Positions 54,301 through 59,398 of a stretch of 64,000 nt of DNA are shown in pieces. Source of the stretch: VRUE01 sp963742535 (GTDB taxonomy: Bacteria > Actinomycetota > Thermoleophilia > Solirubrobacterales > 70-9); the NCBI GenBank assembly GCA_963742535.1, contig CAVUMC010000002.1, positions 2,294,001-2,358,000 on the forward strand, given 5' to 3'. The notes below the pieces were generated by a model. That model did not search any database. It was given only the letters and a program-made list of their open reading frames with translations, and was not told the origin of the DNA. Position 1 is the first letter of the stretch, and each line of letters opens with the position of its first letter. Position numbers and translations under genes: made by a program.

Positions 54301-54851
54301 AGATGGGCGAACGCTCCTACGCCCCTGGGCTTGGAGCATTCCTCTCAGAGGACCCCGTTCTCGTTCATCCAGGGAGCGGAATGTCCGCCGACCGCCATCT
54401 GTATGTGAGGGACAATCCGCTCAATCGCTATGACTTGAACGGCCGGGATGTTTGCGTGCCTACTCCTTTTGGCGATGCGTGCGCTGAAGATGCGGCGGAA
54501 GGCATAGTTCGCATCGATGAAGAAATTGAAGACGGAATCAATTCGGTTCCGAAAGATCTCTGGAATTTGACCAAGCCAAGCCGCCATTGGCTTGGGAATC
54601 GAGCAGAAGATTTTGCAAAGAGCGATGCAGGTGAATGGTTTGGGGATCGGGGTGACGAAGTTGGGAGAACCTTCACCTGTATTGCCGAAAGAGTAGTTCA
54701 GCGCCCTGGTCCTGTCGGGTGCCAGGAAAAGGCTGAAGAATGGAAGCCTGAACCCGAAGCTCCTGAACCTCCGAACTCCCCTCCTCCTGGGGTGCCCGGA
54801 AAAGATCCACTACCCGCACCCGCTCCTCCACCGTTGATAGGTAGGTTTTAA
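48366..54851 (+). CDS. secreted RHS/YD-repeat protein, candidate polymorphic toxin
   Basis: A 2161-aa protein. A signal peptide (GKRILIGVVAFLAALTSL) is followed by parallel beta-helix repeats of the NSTIRSSGYYGIKVF type, in three tandem units (about residues 147-381, 382-616, 617-766). From about 960 comes the DUF6531/RHS start (DGADPVSLATGALNY), then a long series of YD repeats (YDAAGN-, YDKLGR-like) and the core end RDNPLNRYDLNGRD (near 2028). The remaining 133 residues are an unrecognised acidic C-terminus with cysteines and a proline-rich end. RHS proteins of this form carry a C-terminal toxin released into competitors. The stop codon overlaps the next gene (TAATG). Glutamate codons are almost all GAA. 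Confidence 0.85.
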   Translation: MGGRGPVGAWGVQLTDIRGKRILIGVVAFLAALTSLSALPSSTFATALPSVIKENTTLTPAGSPYTGTSTIETGVTLKVEPGVKLTVGQLTVQGTLKAEGTTGEPIVFTSAAKVPQARDWGNVVFEPGSGASVLDHAEIAYGGAVTNSGAIEVKNSSPTITNSTIRSSGYYGIKVFAGSPNIGNNKILNNTGIGAYFAAEAEKTLEINFHDNLVEGNGSSAAVFVEPGAGPTVATSLGHNTITKNSSLQAIYYNGGPKEREIPPDIANNTVSGNTGSSGNQVAFSGVLAKSATWEAPTAPLYIGSGLKVNSGLTLTLKPGVTIHGGSLEVFGTLKAEGESSAPVVYEPASESSRCGSLKFEPGSGASVLDHVELYRCGANVNSGAIEVKNSSPTITNSTIRSSGYYGIKVFAGSPNIGNNKILNNTGIGAYFAAEAEKTLEINFHDNLVEGNGSSAAVFVEPGAGPTVATSLGHNTITKNSSLQAIYYNGGPKEREIPPDIANNTVSGNTGSSGNQVAFSGVLAKSATWEAPTAPLYIGSGLKVNSGLTLTLKPGVTIHGGSLEVFGTLKAEGESSAPVVYEPASESSRCGSLKFEPGSGASVLDHVELYRCGANVNSGAIEVKNSSPTITNSTIRSSGYYGIKVFAGSPNIGNNKILNNTGIGAYFAAEAEKTLEINFHDNLVEGNGSSAAVFVEPGAGPTVATSLGHNTITKNSSLQAIYYNGGPKEREIPPDIANNTVSGNTGSSGNQVAFSGVLAKSATWEAPAMQLYVPSGVKVASGAVLTLKPGVTIYAPNLEVLGTLRAEGTSPKPVFLTGLKSEKTGEWGSIKFEPGSGESVLDHAEVAYGGSALPSNGMIEVKGSHPTITNSTIRGAKYYGIKVTESGSPRIEWNRFRGNASGLSYSGTGKLSAPNNDWNCTSGPKPAGCGDSVTSNVNWQPDVPLPELAGHCRGKESQCKDGADPVSLATGALNYSHRDLLLTNKGKTPLEFARAYYSGSSADAGLGQGWSQTGLASATEQESGEVLVVRQDGRQDLFQKAGGSYVAPSGVTDTLAKVGSVFQLTTLEGTIYRFDESGRIASITDDHGLKTTYAYNAEGRLSTITDPSAQTLTFAYNGSNHIGSVKDSTGREVKFAYSTAGDLETVTDALGGVTKYAYDTQHRMTSITDTRGSVILKNTYNGEGKITEQEDGLKNLWKLKYEPSETIVTEPQGGKIAYGFDVLNRVTSETDQLGRKTTTSYDAAGNVDEVVQPGGAKWEFDHDAAGNLTSTVDPEGGERSYEYDAQNHLTKYTGARGDSWGYEWSKANDLTKVTDPEGGETTFTYNESGQPLSSTDPDKHKTEFTYDTRGNRLSLTDTLSHKTSFEYNSRNYLIAKTAPGLKAEGFERNALGDLLTRTTPEGNKTKYAYDANGLPTQITDPGEGVWKIAYNAMERPTTYTDPLEQQTKISYNGNLKPTKVINRRGKETTYGYDLANQITEVHAPEGGDWTIGYDGRGNRTSMVDPREGETTYEYDLLDRMTNASEPLEVSTEYGYDANGDLTSVKDPRGNTTEYGYDKLGRLVEVAQPLEKTTSFEYDLAGNLLAKSNAAGTLEYGYDAANRLTAVKAGEATLRSYGYDSANRLTSAVDGESHNLEIGYDGDGRPTSIKDGRGQSLTRAYNSRGLLTKQVDGRGTLEYGYDKLGQLTSLTDPQGKATSFAYDPEEDLKEVKRPNGVVTNNVYDDAGRLSEATSKDELGATLESLKYGYDPAGNVTSRYDARLKEETTFAYDPLERLTESNPPGEGADAYAYDPAGNRTEADGTTYEYNALNQLTESSDGTTYGYDGAGRLTSRTNGAKETTYTWDLFDHLASVESEAGSTSYAYDALGRLSQKASGPETQVTHYGDLSDLATSDANGKGETVASYVQGAKGLLEERTGSTAYPLANVHGDIVSVTNSGGAVESRQSFDPWGVRLSGPERAMGYLGSQERRGDPASGLIQMGERSYAPGLGAFLSEDPVLVHPGSGMSADRHLYVRDNPLNRYDLNGRDVCVPTPFGDACAEDAAEGIVRIDEEIEDGINSVPKDLWNLTKPSRHWLGNRAEDFAKSDAGEWFGDRGDEVGRTFTCIAERVVQRPGPVGCQEKAEEWKPEPEAPEPPNSPPPGVPGKDPLPAPAPPPLIGRF
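48804..50664 (+). repeat. 705-bp tandem repeats inside the RHS gene
   Basis: Units start at 48804, 49509 and 50214, exactly 705 bp apart (235 codons). Unit 3 is partial and diverges near 50664. I see no differences between the copies by eye, including synonymous sites, so the duplication is recent or kept uniform by gene conversion. Confidence 0.9.
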
Positions 54852-55210
54852 TGACGATGACTAAATTTTCGCTGCCCCGCATCCTTACTGCGTGGATTGG
54901 GGCTGGAGCTATTCGCGTGCTGCTCGGATCGAGCACGTCGCCTATTGCATATTTCTTTTTCGGCGTATTCTGGCTTATCTCGATTGTCCTTCTGATCGCG
55001 GCGGTCAGGCAAATTTTTATCCGAGACAACACCGAACAAAGAACCGAAGCCATAGCCATCTGTACTGGCTTGATGTCGCTTTTTGTTCAAGGTCTGCTGG
55101 GTGCCGGCGACACGATCGTTGCGGCGGTGGCTGTGTTCTTGGTATCGACCGTCGTTCTCCTGGTTATCTATGGCCGGAAACTGCGCCGAAGGCATCCGAT
55201 CCACCCCTAA
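54851..55210 (+). CDS. small membrane protein, candidate RHS immunity protein
   Basis: A 119-aa protein with three or four membrane helices: ILTAWIGAGAIRVLLG, IAYFFFGVFWLISIVLLIAAV, and GAGDTIVAAVAVFLVSTVVLLVIYG. The ATG at 54851 shares its first base with the RHS stop codon (TAATG), a coupling typical of toxin-immunity pairs, in which the immunity gene directly follows. A membrane immunity protein fits a toxin acting at the membrane or in the periplasm-like space. No known immunity family is recognised, so this is inference from position. Confidence 0.65.
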   Translation: MTMTKFSLPRILTAWIGAGAIRVLLGSSTSPIAYFFFGVFWLISIVLLIAAVRQIFIRDNTEQRTEAIAICTGLMSLFVQGLLGAGDTIVAAVAVFLVSTVVLLVIYGRKLRRRHPIHP

Positions 55211-55301
55211 GACATGTGGGGGAGGGAGGGTTAGCTCAACTCACCTTGCTCAGAGCTATGGTGGTCAGGCTCAATCGCTTGATTGCTCCTTGCTATCCCT
55301 T

Positions 55302-55508
55302 ATGTGGAACCCCCGACTCTACGCGCTACTTGTTTGCGTTGGCCTCCTCGCGAGAGCGTCATACCACGGCGCTCTGCAACAGCTCGACGGGGAATTCGGA
55401 GGATTGGCAGGGCTTATTGCCTTTTGGATTCCGGTAGTGGGTGTCCTATTCATAGGAGCATCACTGCTGGCGCCAGTCATTAAGAGATGGGTCCAGGGCA
55501 GGGATTAA
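55302..55508 (+). CDS. small membrane protein (68 aa)
   Basis: MWNPRLYALLVCVGLLARASYHG begins the first membrane helix and GLIAFWIPVVGVLFIGASLLAPV the second. The ATG at 55302 is not preceded by a clear ribosome binding site. The frame is open further upstream, but the composition there is not protein-like. It may belong to the RHS transcript, as a second immunity or anchoring protein. Low-to-moderate support. Confidence 0.45.
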   Translation: MWNPRLYALLVCVGLLARASYHGALQQLDGEFGGLAGLIAFWIPVVGVLFIGASLLAPVIKRWVQGRD

Positions 55509-55622
55509 AGCTGTGATCCGCATGATCTGCCACTTCCGCCACTGCCACCAGGTCATCGGGCGTGCGTGGCGCCGATCCTTGTCGTCTGTCTGACAAGGCA
55601 CCGCTTGTTTGAGCGGGCAATT

Positions 55623-55655
55623 GTTTGGGCAGCGGAGCGCTCTCGCTGCCCAAAC
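55623..55655. repeat. 12-bp-stem hairpin
   Basis: Perfect 12-bp arms with a 9-nt loop (GAGCGCTCT) 115 bp after the 68-aa gene. Candidate terminator region of the RHS transcript, without T-run. Confidence 0.5.
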
Positions 55656-55690
55656 CCAGCCGAATCGTGCCTGACCAGCCGAAATCTCGA

Positions 55691-55790
55691 AACGGCTACA
55701 GATCAGCTTTTGGCTCTGCAATGCACCAGCGTCTAAAAGGCGGATCGCTTGCCATGCAGAAGGTCGTGGGTTCGAATCCCATCAGCCGTT
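55691..55790 (+). pseudogene. tRNA-Gly(GCC)-like sequence, 3' half intact
   Basis: From TTGCCATGCAGAAGGTCG (55749 on) through GTGGG-TTCGAAT-CCCAT to CAGCCGTT (55790) the sequence is the 3' half of a tRNA-Gly with anticodon GCC (55751-55753), including T-arm and acceptor strand; no CCA is encoded. AACGGCT at 55691-55697 can pair with the 3' acceptor. TCTGC at 55715-55719 pairs with GCAGA as anticodon stem, but 29 nt separate it from the anticodon loop and the D-arm is poor. Either a tRNA half left by integration, or a decayed interrupted tRNA. Not a functional tRNA as read. Confidence 0.6.
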
Positions 55791-55914
55791 TAGAGAAACC
55801 TCCGCTCGCTCGGGGGGTTCCCACGTGTGGTCGGGGATCGTGTTGCGCCCCGTCATGAGCGGCCGGCTTCTGCCTGGTTTTGCCCGACTGGGCCAATCGT
55901 CGTAGTCTGCGGCC

Positions 55915-56448
55915 GTGTGGCTCGCCCATCAGCTGCTTGCCGCCTCGTTGGCCGACGCCAGCGACGGGCTAGACTGGTCGCTGATCCTAGGAGCGTATGG
56001 GGCCGTCGTAGCGTCATTTGTGGCTCTCTACAACTGGCGTCGTGATCGGCCCAAGGTCAATGTGCAGCTGATGGGGGAGATTCACATTGCACGACCGGAG
56101 AACGAATTGTTCTGGCAGATTCGTGTCCTCAACGACAGCACTCGGCCAATCGCAATCGAGGCCGTCGGGCTCGTCAATTCGGACGGCCTCCACGTAGCGG
56201 CGAACGCGATCGGCGAGGACGATGAGCCGACAGCGCTGCCGTTTCCGGTAATGCTTGGCGACGGCGATCCCCCGGTGATCGTTAGAACCCGCCGCGACCT
56301 TGGCGACGGAGTGGTTGGTGCTTATGCGATGGACTACAGGCAGAGATTCTACGAAGGCAAGGCGGCCCGTCGCGTGTGGCGGTGGTCGCCGCGAACGATC
56401 AAAGCGCGACGTCTGGCGAAGAAGCAGGAGAAGGCGCACGGGGCTTAG
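55915..56448 (+). CDS. single-pass membrane protein of unknown function
   Basis: A 177-aa protein: an N-terminal membrane segment (LDWSLILGAYGAVVASFVALYNW), then RRDRPKVNVQLMGEI and a beta-rich domain (FWQIRVLNDSTRPIAIEAVGLVNSDG) similar in outline to immunoglobulin-like membrane-proximal domains, and a basic C-terminus rich in K/R. GTG start at 55915. It is followed 2 bp later by the 73-aa gene, so the two are a unit. It lies within the element close to attR and may be cargo. No family recognised. Confidence 0.6.
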   Translation: MWLAHQLLAASLADASDGLDWSLILGAYGAVVASFVALYNWRRDRPKVNVQLMGEIHIARPENELFWQIRVLNDSTRPIAIEAVGLVNSDGLHVAANAIGEDDEPTALPFPVMLGDGDPPVIVRTRRDLGDGVVGAYAMDYRQRFYEGKAARRVWRWSPRTIKARRLAKKQEKAHGA

Positions 56449-56450
56449 CC

Positions 56451-56672
56451 GTGAGCGACGTGATCAAGATCGACGAGGTTATGCCGGTCCGCAGGGCCTA
56501 CCTCAATAGCCTCGCCAGGCAGTACAGCAAGGCGTATTTCGACTGTCCTATCTGCAACGGCCGGGCGGTTCGGGCGGTCAGTGATCGAGCTGGGACTCAC
56601 GACTACGGCGAGTTTTGGTGCCTTGACCACGAGGCGGCTTTTCGCGCGCCGCTGATGCTTGACCCCGCGTAG
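56451..56672 (+). CDS. small protein with zinc-ligand-like cysteines (73 aa)
   Basis: GTG start at 56451, 2 bp after the previous stop. Residues 33-36 are CPIC and later WCLDH gives a second C/H pair, a treble-clef or zinc-ribbon arrangement (CxxC ... CxxH). No signal peptide. Probably works with the preceding membrane protein; function unknown. It ends 148 bp before attR. Confidence 0.55.
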   Translation: MSDVIKIDEVMPVRRAYLNSLARQYSKAYFDCPICNGRAVRAVSDRAGTHDYGEFWCLDHEAAFRAPLMLDPA

Positions 56673-57064
56673 CTGTCGACCTGCCTGGCCTGGGGTCACC
56701 GCATCGCCGGCGCTCGACTCATCGCGAACCAAGATGGCCGTTTGGGATCAGCATCCCCATCTCCGTCCCCACGGCTGGCAGAAGTGGCCGAATTGCAGGC
56801 CAATCATCAGCCGGGCACGCGGAGATGATGACCGAGGACGCCAAGTTCGCACTTGGCTTCTAGGCACGGATTGCCTACTTGCACGAGCGCGAGCTTGGCC
56901 CTTTGCGTCGCCGATCCAGCAGTTGACCACGGGTCGGAGTGTTTCGCCGAGCGAACTTCCGCGCACGAAAAACGTCGCGTAGGCAATTGAACTCGGCATG
57001 TTCAGCTTGGCGGCGGATCGGGATGAACAGATTCCGCGCGCTGTTGATTCGTAGAACTTGAGCC
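56673..57064. other. intergenic region containing attR
   Basis: No gene. The attR repeat is at 56821-56874. ATTGCCTAC (56870-56878), which overlaps the repeat end, and GTAGGCAAT (56979-56987) form a 9-bp inverted pair across 100 bp. Left of attR lies CATCCCCAT followed by TCTCCGTCCCCACGG, similar to the CATCCCCAT-CCCATTCCC sequence inside attL. Confidence 0.6.
56821..56874 (+). repeat. attachment-site duplication, right copy (attR)
   Basis: The 54-bp partner of 43978-44031, again encoding the last 13 codons and stop of the DUF59 protein but with no gene in front. Three synonymous differences from the left copy. It marks the right end of the integrated element. Confidence 0.88.
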
Positions 57065-57259
57065 GTGAAGGCCAAACGAGACAAAATCCGTGAGTCCTTG
57101 GAGGAAATGAAAAGGGAAGCTAGTGCGTCGTTGGCGGGCTCTTATCTACCTCACGCACTCGGAGAGTTTCGGAGCGCTGGAAGCGCCGAGGCGTCTATCG
57201 AGAGCTGGAGCCCTGGTATGTCGAGGCGACATTTTGACGCCGTTTCAACGCCGCATTAG
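57065..57259 (+). CDS. short hypothetical ORF (64 aa), doubtful
   Basis: GTG at 57065 followed by KAKRDKIRESLEEMKREASASL, a plausible charged helix; the rest (EFRSAGSAEASIESWSPG) is less protein-like. No ribosome binding site seen. Possibly the 5' part of a decayed gene, since another frame opens over its second half. Low support. Confidence 0.25.
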   Translation: MKAKRDKIRESLEEMKREASASLAGSYLPHALGEFRSAGSAEASIESWSPGMSRRHFDAVSTPH

Positions 57260-57490
57260 CGCCCGATATCTTCGACCGCAACATCTGCGGGCCACGTTCC
57301 TCCCGGCGCTTCGATCAGAGTTGGGGCGGCTCGATTCGGCTGCGGCGATTCAGGCTTAGCGGGGCATCACCTTCCTCTGCGCCACGCTGCGACTTGCTGG
57401 GTTGTGACCCTCGCGACGATTACAACGGCACTCGCTGCGTCAAAAGCTCCTCCGCCTAACGCGAAGAACGGCCTCAGGTGACAAACAGCC

Positions 57491-57514
57491 AACTCCGGCG
57501 CGTGCGCCGGAGTT
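57491..57514. repeat. perfect 11-bp hairpin
   Basis: AACTCCGGCGC/GCGCCGGAGTT with a 2-nt loop. On the minus strand it follows the stop of the 22-codon ORF by 19 nt and may end its transcript. Confidence 0.6.
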
Positions 57515-57533
57515 GAGCTCCTTTCAGATTGAA

Positions 57534-57602
57534 TTACCCGAGCAAGACGCGAAGCGCGAGCGCGAGAAGTGCCAATGCCTGAACGAACGCAATTGCCTTC
57601 AC
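57534..57602 (-). CDS. 22-aa hydrophobic mini-protein
   Basis: GTG at 57602 encodes MKAIAFVQALALLALALRVL and two more residues, then TAA. AAAGGAGG ends 6 nt before the start, the best ribosome binding site in the area. The peptide is one hydrophobic helix with a positive start, as in small membrane proteins or type I toxins. The 11-bp hairpin downstream would close the transcript. The similar leader GGAGCTAAGCGGTGAGGG on the plus strand at 57753-57770 opens only a 4-codon frame. Confidence 0.4.
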   Translation of the reverse strand: MKAIAFVQALALLALALRVLLG

Positions 57603-58308
57603 CGCTTACCTCCTTTCTTTTGTTTGCCCGGGCAGTTCGCAGCAATGGCGGTTTCGCGCCCCCCCCTCGCGGGGGGCCTACACGTAGTGCTCGTTCGCTT
57701 GCGAAAAGAGAGCCGCCGGCAGATGCATTTAGGGTAAAAACGACAAAAGGAAGGAGCTAAGCGGTGAGGGCTAGTTGATTCCGGGCTTAGGGCGGCGTGA
57801 TATTGCGCTTCGCCTCTGGTAATTCGTAAATCTGAAAGGTGCATATGCGAGAGCACCTGAGTCGTGCCGGAAGAGCAATCGTGGCGAGGGCGCCGATAAG
57901 AGACGCGGTTGCTTATCCCAGTCGCTCTTAAAAGTTCTGCCCTAGCGCAGGAGTCGGTGATAGGGCTCGCGTCTAGCTAAAAAAAGCGGCCGTTAAGGCC
58001 GCCGCGGTGAATGCCATCACGCCAAGCACGACAACGACCGCAAGGCCAAGGTCCTTGAGTCTTTGTCTTCTTATTTATTGTTTCCTCTCTCTCCATTTAG
58101 TTACGGCTTCTCTTTCGGGCGCAAATGCGGTCTTAGGCGGTAAATCGCAACTCGCATGTCCAAGTTCCTCTTTTCGGAGAGTCAAGCTTTTAAGCCGCCA
58201 CATTTTCTAACTGTCGGTTTTTTACGTCTGAAAGGGTTGAAAATTAGAAAAGGAGCCGGCTGCGGCCTGCTCGAACCGGGGTGTTAGCCCGTTATTTTCC
58301 TTTTTGCG
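57603..58308. other. gene-poor stretch
   Basis: About 700 bp with no convincing gene. It has a GC-rich hairpin GCCCCCC/GCGGGGGGC-like near 57657-57678, a near-copy of the mini-protein leader (57746-57770), and a minus-strand terminator (57979-58002). A 32-codon hydrophobic frame (57973-58074, minus) lacks a standard start. Composition is AT-richer than the chromosome around it. Confidence 0.45.
57979..58002 (-). terminator. Rho-independent terminator, minus strand
   Basis: On the minus strand GCGGCC, a 5-nt loop (TTAAC) and GGCCGC are followed by seven T residues (A-run at 57979-57985 on the plus strand). No annotated minus-strand gene ends here, so it implies an unannotated transcript from the right, within about 250 bp. 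Confidence 0.7.
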
Positions 58309-58506
58309 GTGATGATGCACTGGGGTTGGCAGCCCAAGGGCGTGGTGGATACCCGCTTGGTTGAACCTATGGGCGAGCCATTGGTCGCCGAACCGGTTAC
58401 CTCGCGCTGGAAGCTTTGGAGGCCGAATGAGGAGCGACTGCCGCAGACGTGGGACCCGGACGAGATCAAGGTGGAGCTGAACAGGAACATCCAGAGGATT
58501 AGCTAA
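58309..58506 (+). CDS. small hypothetical protein (65 aa)
   Basis: GTG start at 58309. The sequence HWGWQPKGVVDTRLVEPMGE ... WKLWRPNEERLPQTWDPDEIK ... ELNRNIQRIS has good protein composition and G/C-rich third positions, although the surroundings are non-coding. Rich in tryptophan. No ribosome binding site or family recognised; possibly the 3' part of a larger lost gene. Confidence 0.4.
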   Translation: MMMHWGWQPKGVVDTRLVEPMGEPLVAEPVTSRWKLWRPNEERLPQTWDPDEIKVELNRNIQRIS

Positions 58507-58643
58507 GCGCTGCATCCCCAAGGACAGAGGAAACCAAGGTCGCCCGGTTTCTGTATCCACCCTTTCTGCTCCGTTGAGGTACGAAAAACGTACGCATCGC
58601 AATGCGAGGGCAAACGAGCAGAAACGGCCTATAGCTTAAAAAA

Positions 58644-58669
58644 TTTTAGTGGGATCGATCCCACTAAAA
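58644..58669. repeat. 26-bp perfect palindrome
   Basis: The site begins TTTTAGTGGG and ends CCCACTAAAA around a central ATCGAT. It lies in the gap upstream of the secreted-protein pair, 67 bp before the GTG at 58736. The flanks are T before and A after the stem, so it is not an intrinsic terminator in either direction; a protein-binding site is more likely. Confidence 0.75.
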
Positions 58670-58735
58670 GTTTCAACTTACTGAGCGCTTAAATCTCCCA
58701 GTCTTAGGCGCGAGCGCTCGGGTACTCTGCTGCCC

Positions 58736-59398
58736 GTGAGGAGAAGGAAGATCTATTCGTGTGCGGCCGTTTTCGTGCTTGTCGCATCATTGGTCACGAT
58801 CTCGATGGCCGTTGCTGCGGCCGCGCGGCGTGGGCAGGTTGGCGGCCTGCCGAGCATCCCCCTCGGGTCTCCCGACGAGGGCACGCGTACAACGCCGGAT
58901 CTGGTCATTGGGCGGGATGACACACCCTCGGGCACGGTTGAGCTGGTCGCCTATGGCTGGCTTGCTCCATATGACTCCTTGCCGTCCGAACCTCGAAAGC
59001 AGCTCTGCATCTCGACGGAGTATCTGCCGAAGGAAATCAGTTGGGGGATGTGCGGACTTCCACTCGACCCCAGTGGCAATCAAAAGATTGCCATCGATAG
59101 TCGAATTCAGGCTTTGGGGAGGCCCGCTGAACGCTTTACCGAAATAGGTGGACGATTGACGCCGGATGTGGTCTCGGTCCGAGTCTTCTTTCGCCGCGAT
59201 GGGCACAAGGAGTCCAGCATGGCAACGGTCGCTCAGGTGACTGGCAAGCTGCAGCGCAAGCTCCACCAGGCTGTGCCGTTCGGCTACTTCAACGCGAGGC
59301 TTCAAGGGCGGGTCCCCTGGGGTTCGGTTCGAGTGCAGGCCTTCGACAACACAGGGGTCCTCCCTCTCGGCCCTGCCACGAAAGGATCACGCCGATGA
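58736..59398 (+). CDS. secreted protein of unknown function
   Basis: A 220-aa exported protein. The signal peptide is YSCAAVFVLVASLVTISMAVAAAA; the mature domain is beta-rich (GTVELVAYGWLAPYDSLPSE, RVFFRRDGHKESSMATVAQV) with two cysteines (C92 region and CGLPLDP) that could form a disulphide. GTG start at 58736 with TACTCT 7 nt upstream. Its stop overlaps the start of the next gene (ATGA), so the two secreted proteins are made together. No family recognised. Confidence 0.7.
   Translation: MRRRKIYSCAAVFVLVASLVTISMAVAAAARRGQVGGLPSIPLGSPDEGTRTTPDLVIGRDDTPSGTVELVAYGWLAPYDSLPSEPRKQLCISTEYLPKEISWGMCGLPLDPSGNQKIAIDSRIQALGRPAERFTEIGGRLTPDVVSVRVFFRRDGHKESSMATVAQVTGKLQRKLHQAVPFGYFNARLQGRVPWGSVRVQAFDNTGVLPLGPATKGSRR

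Larger units (their letters stand above)
55509..55914. other. non-coding stretch with hairpin and tRNA remnant
   Basis: About 400 bp without a credible gene. It includes a perfect 12-bp hairpin GTTTGGGCAGCG/CGCTGCCCAAAC (55623-55634 and 55644-55655), possibly the end of the RHS transcript, and the tRNA-Gly-like sequence at 55691-55790. Minus-strand frames over the tRNA part translate to the familiar artefact GFEPTTFCMAS. Confidence 0.6.
43978..56874. mobile_element. integrated element inserted in the 3' end of the DUF59 gene
   Basis: The outer edges are 54-bp direct repeats (43978-44031 and 56821-56874) that reproduce the end of the DUF59 gene. Contents in order: TIR-domain protein, truncated tyrosine recombinase, relaxase remnant, XRE regulator, winged-helix regulator, RHS protein with overlapping membrane ORF, small membrane protein, tRNA-Gly 3' half, a membrane protein and a zinc-ligand-like protein. 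Sequences next to both repeats hold CATCCCCAT-type copies (44062-44070 and 56753-56761) that could be recombinase arm sites. The recombinase and relaxase are broken, so the element appears fixed. Confidence 0.8.

Noticed and set aside
55691..55790. Functional tRNA-Gly
   Set aside because: 29 nt lie between anticodon stem and loop and the D-arm does not fold; kept as remnant.
55696..55929. 77-aa minus-strand protein containing GFEPTTFCMAS
   Set aside because: That peptide is the well-known false translation of tRNA antisense sequence.
57973..58074. 32-codon hydrophobic frame on the minus strand ending at the terminator
   Set aside because: No ATG, GTG or TTG start and the frame overlaps the terminator stem; only ATA is available.
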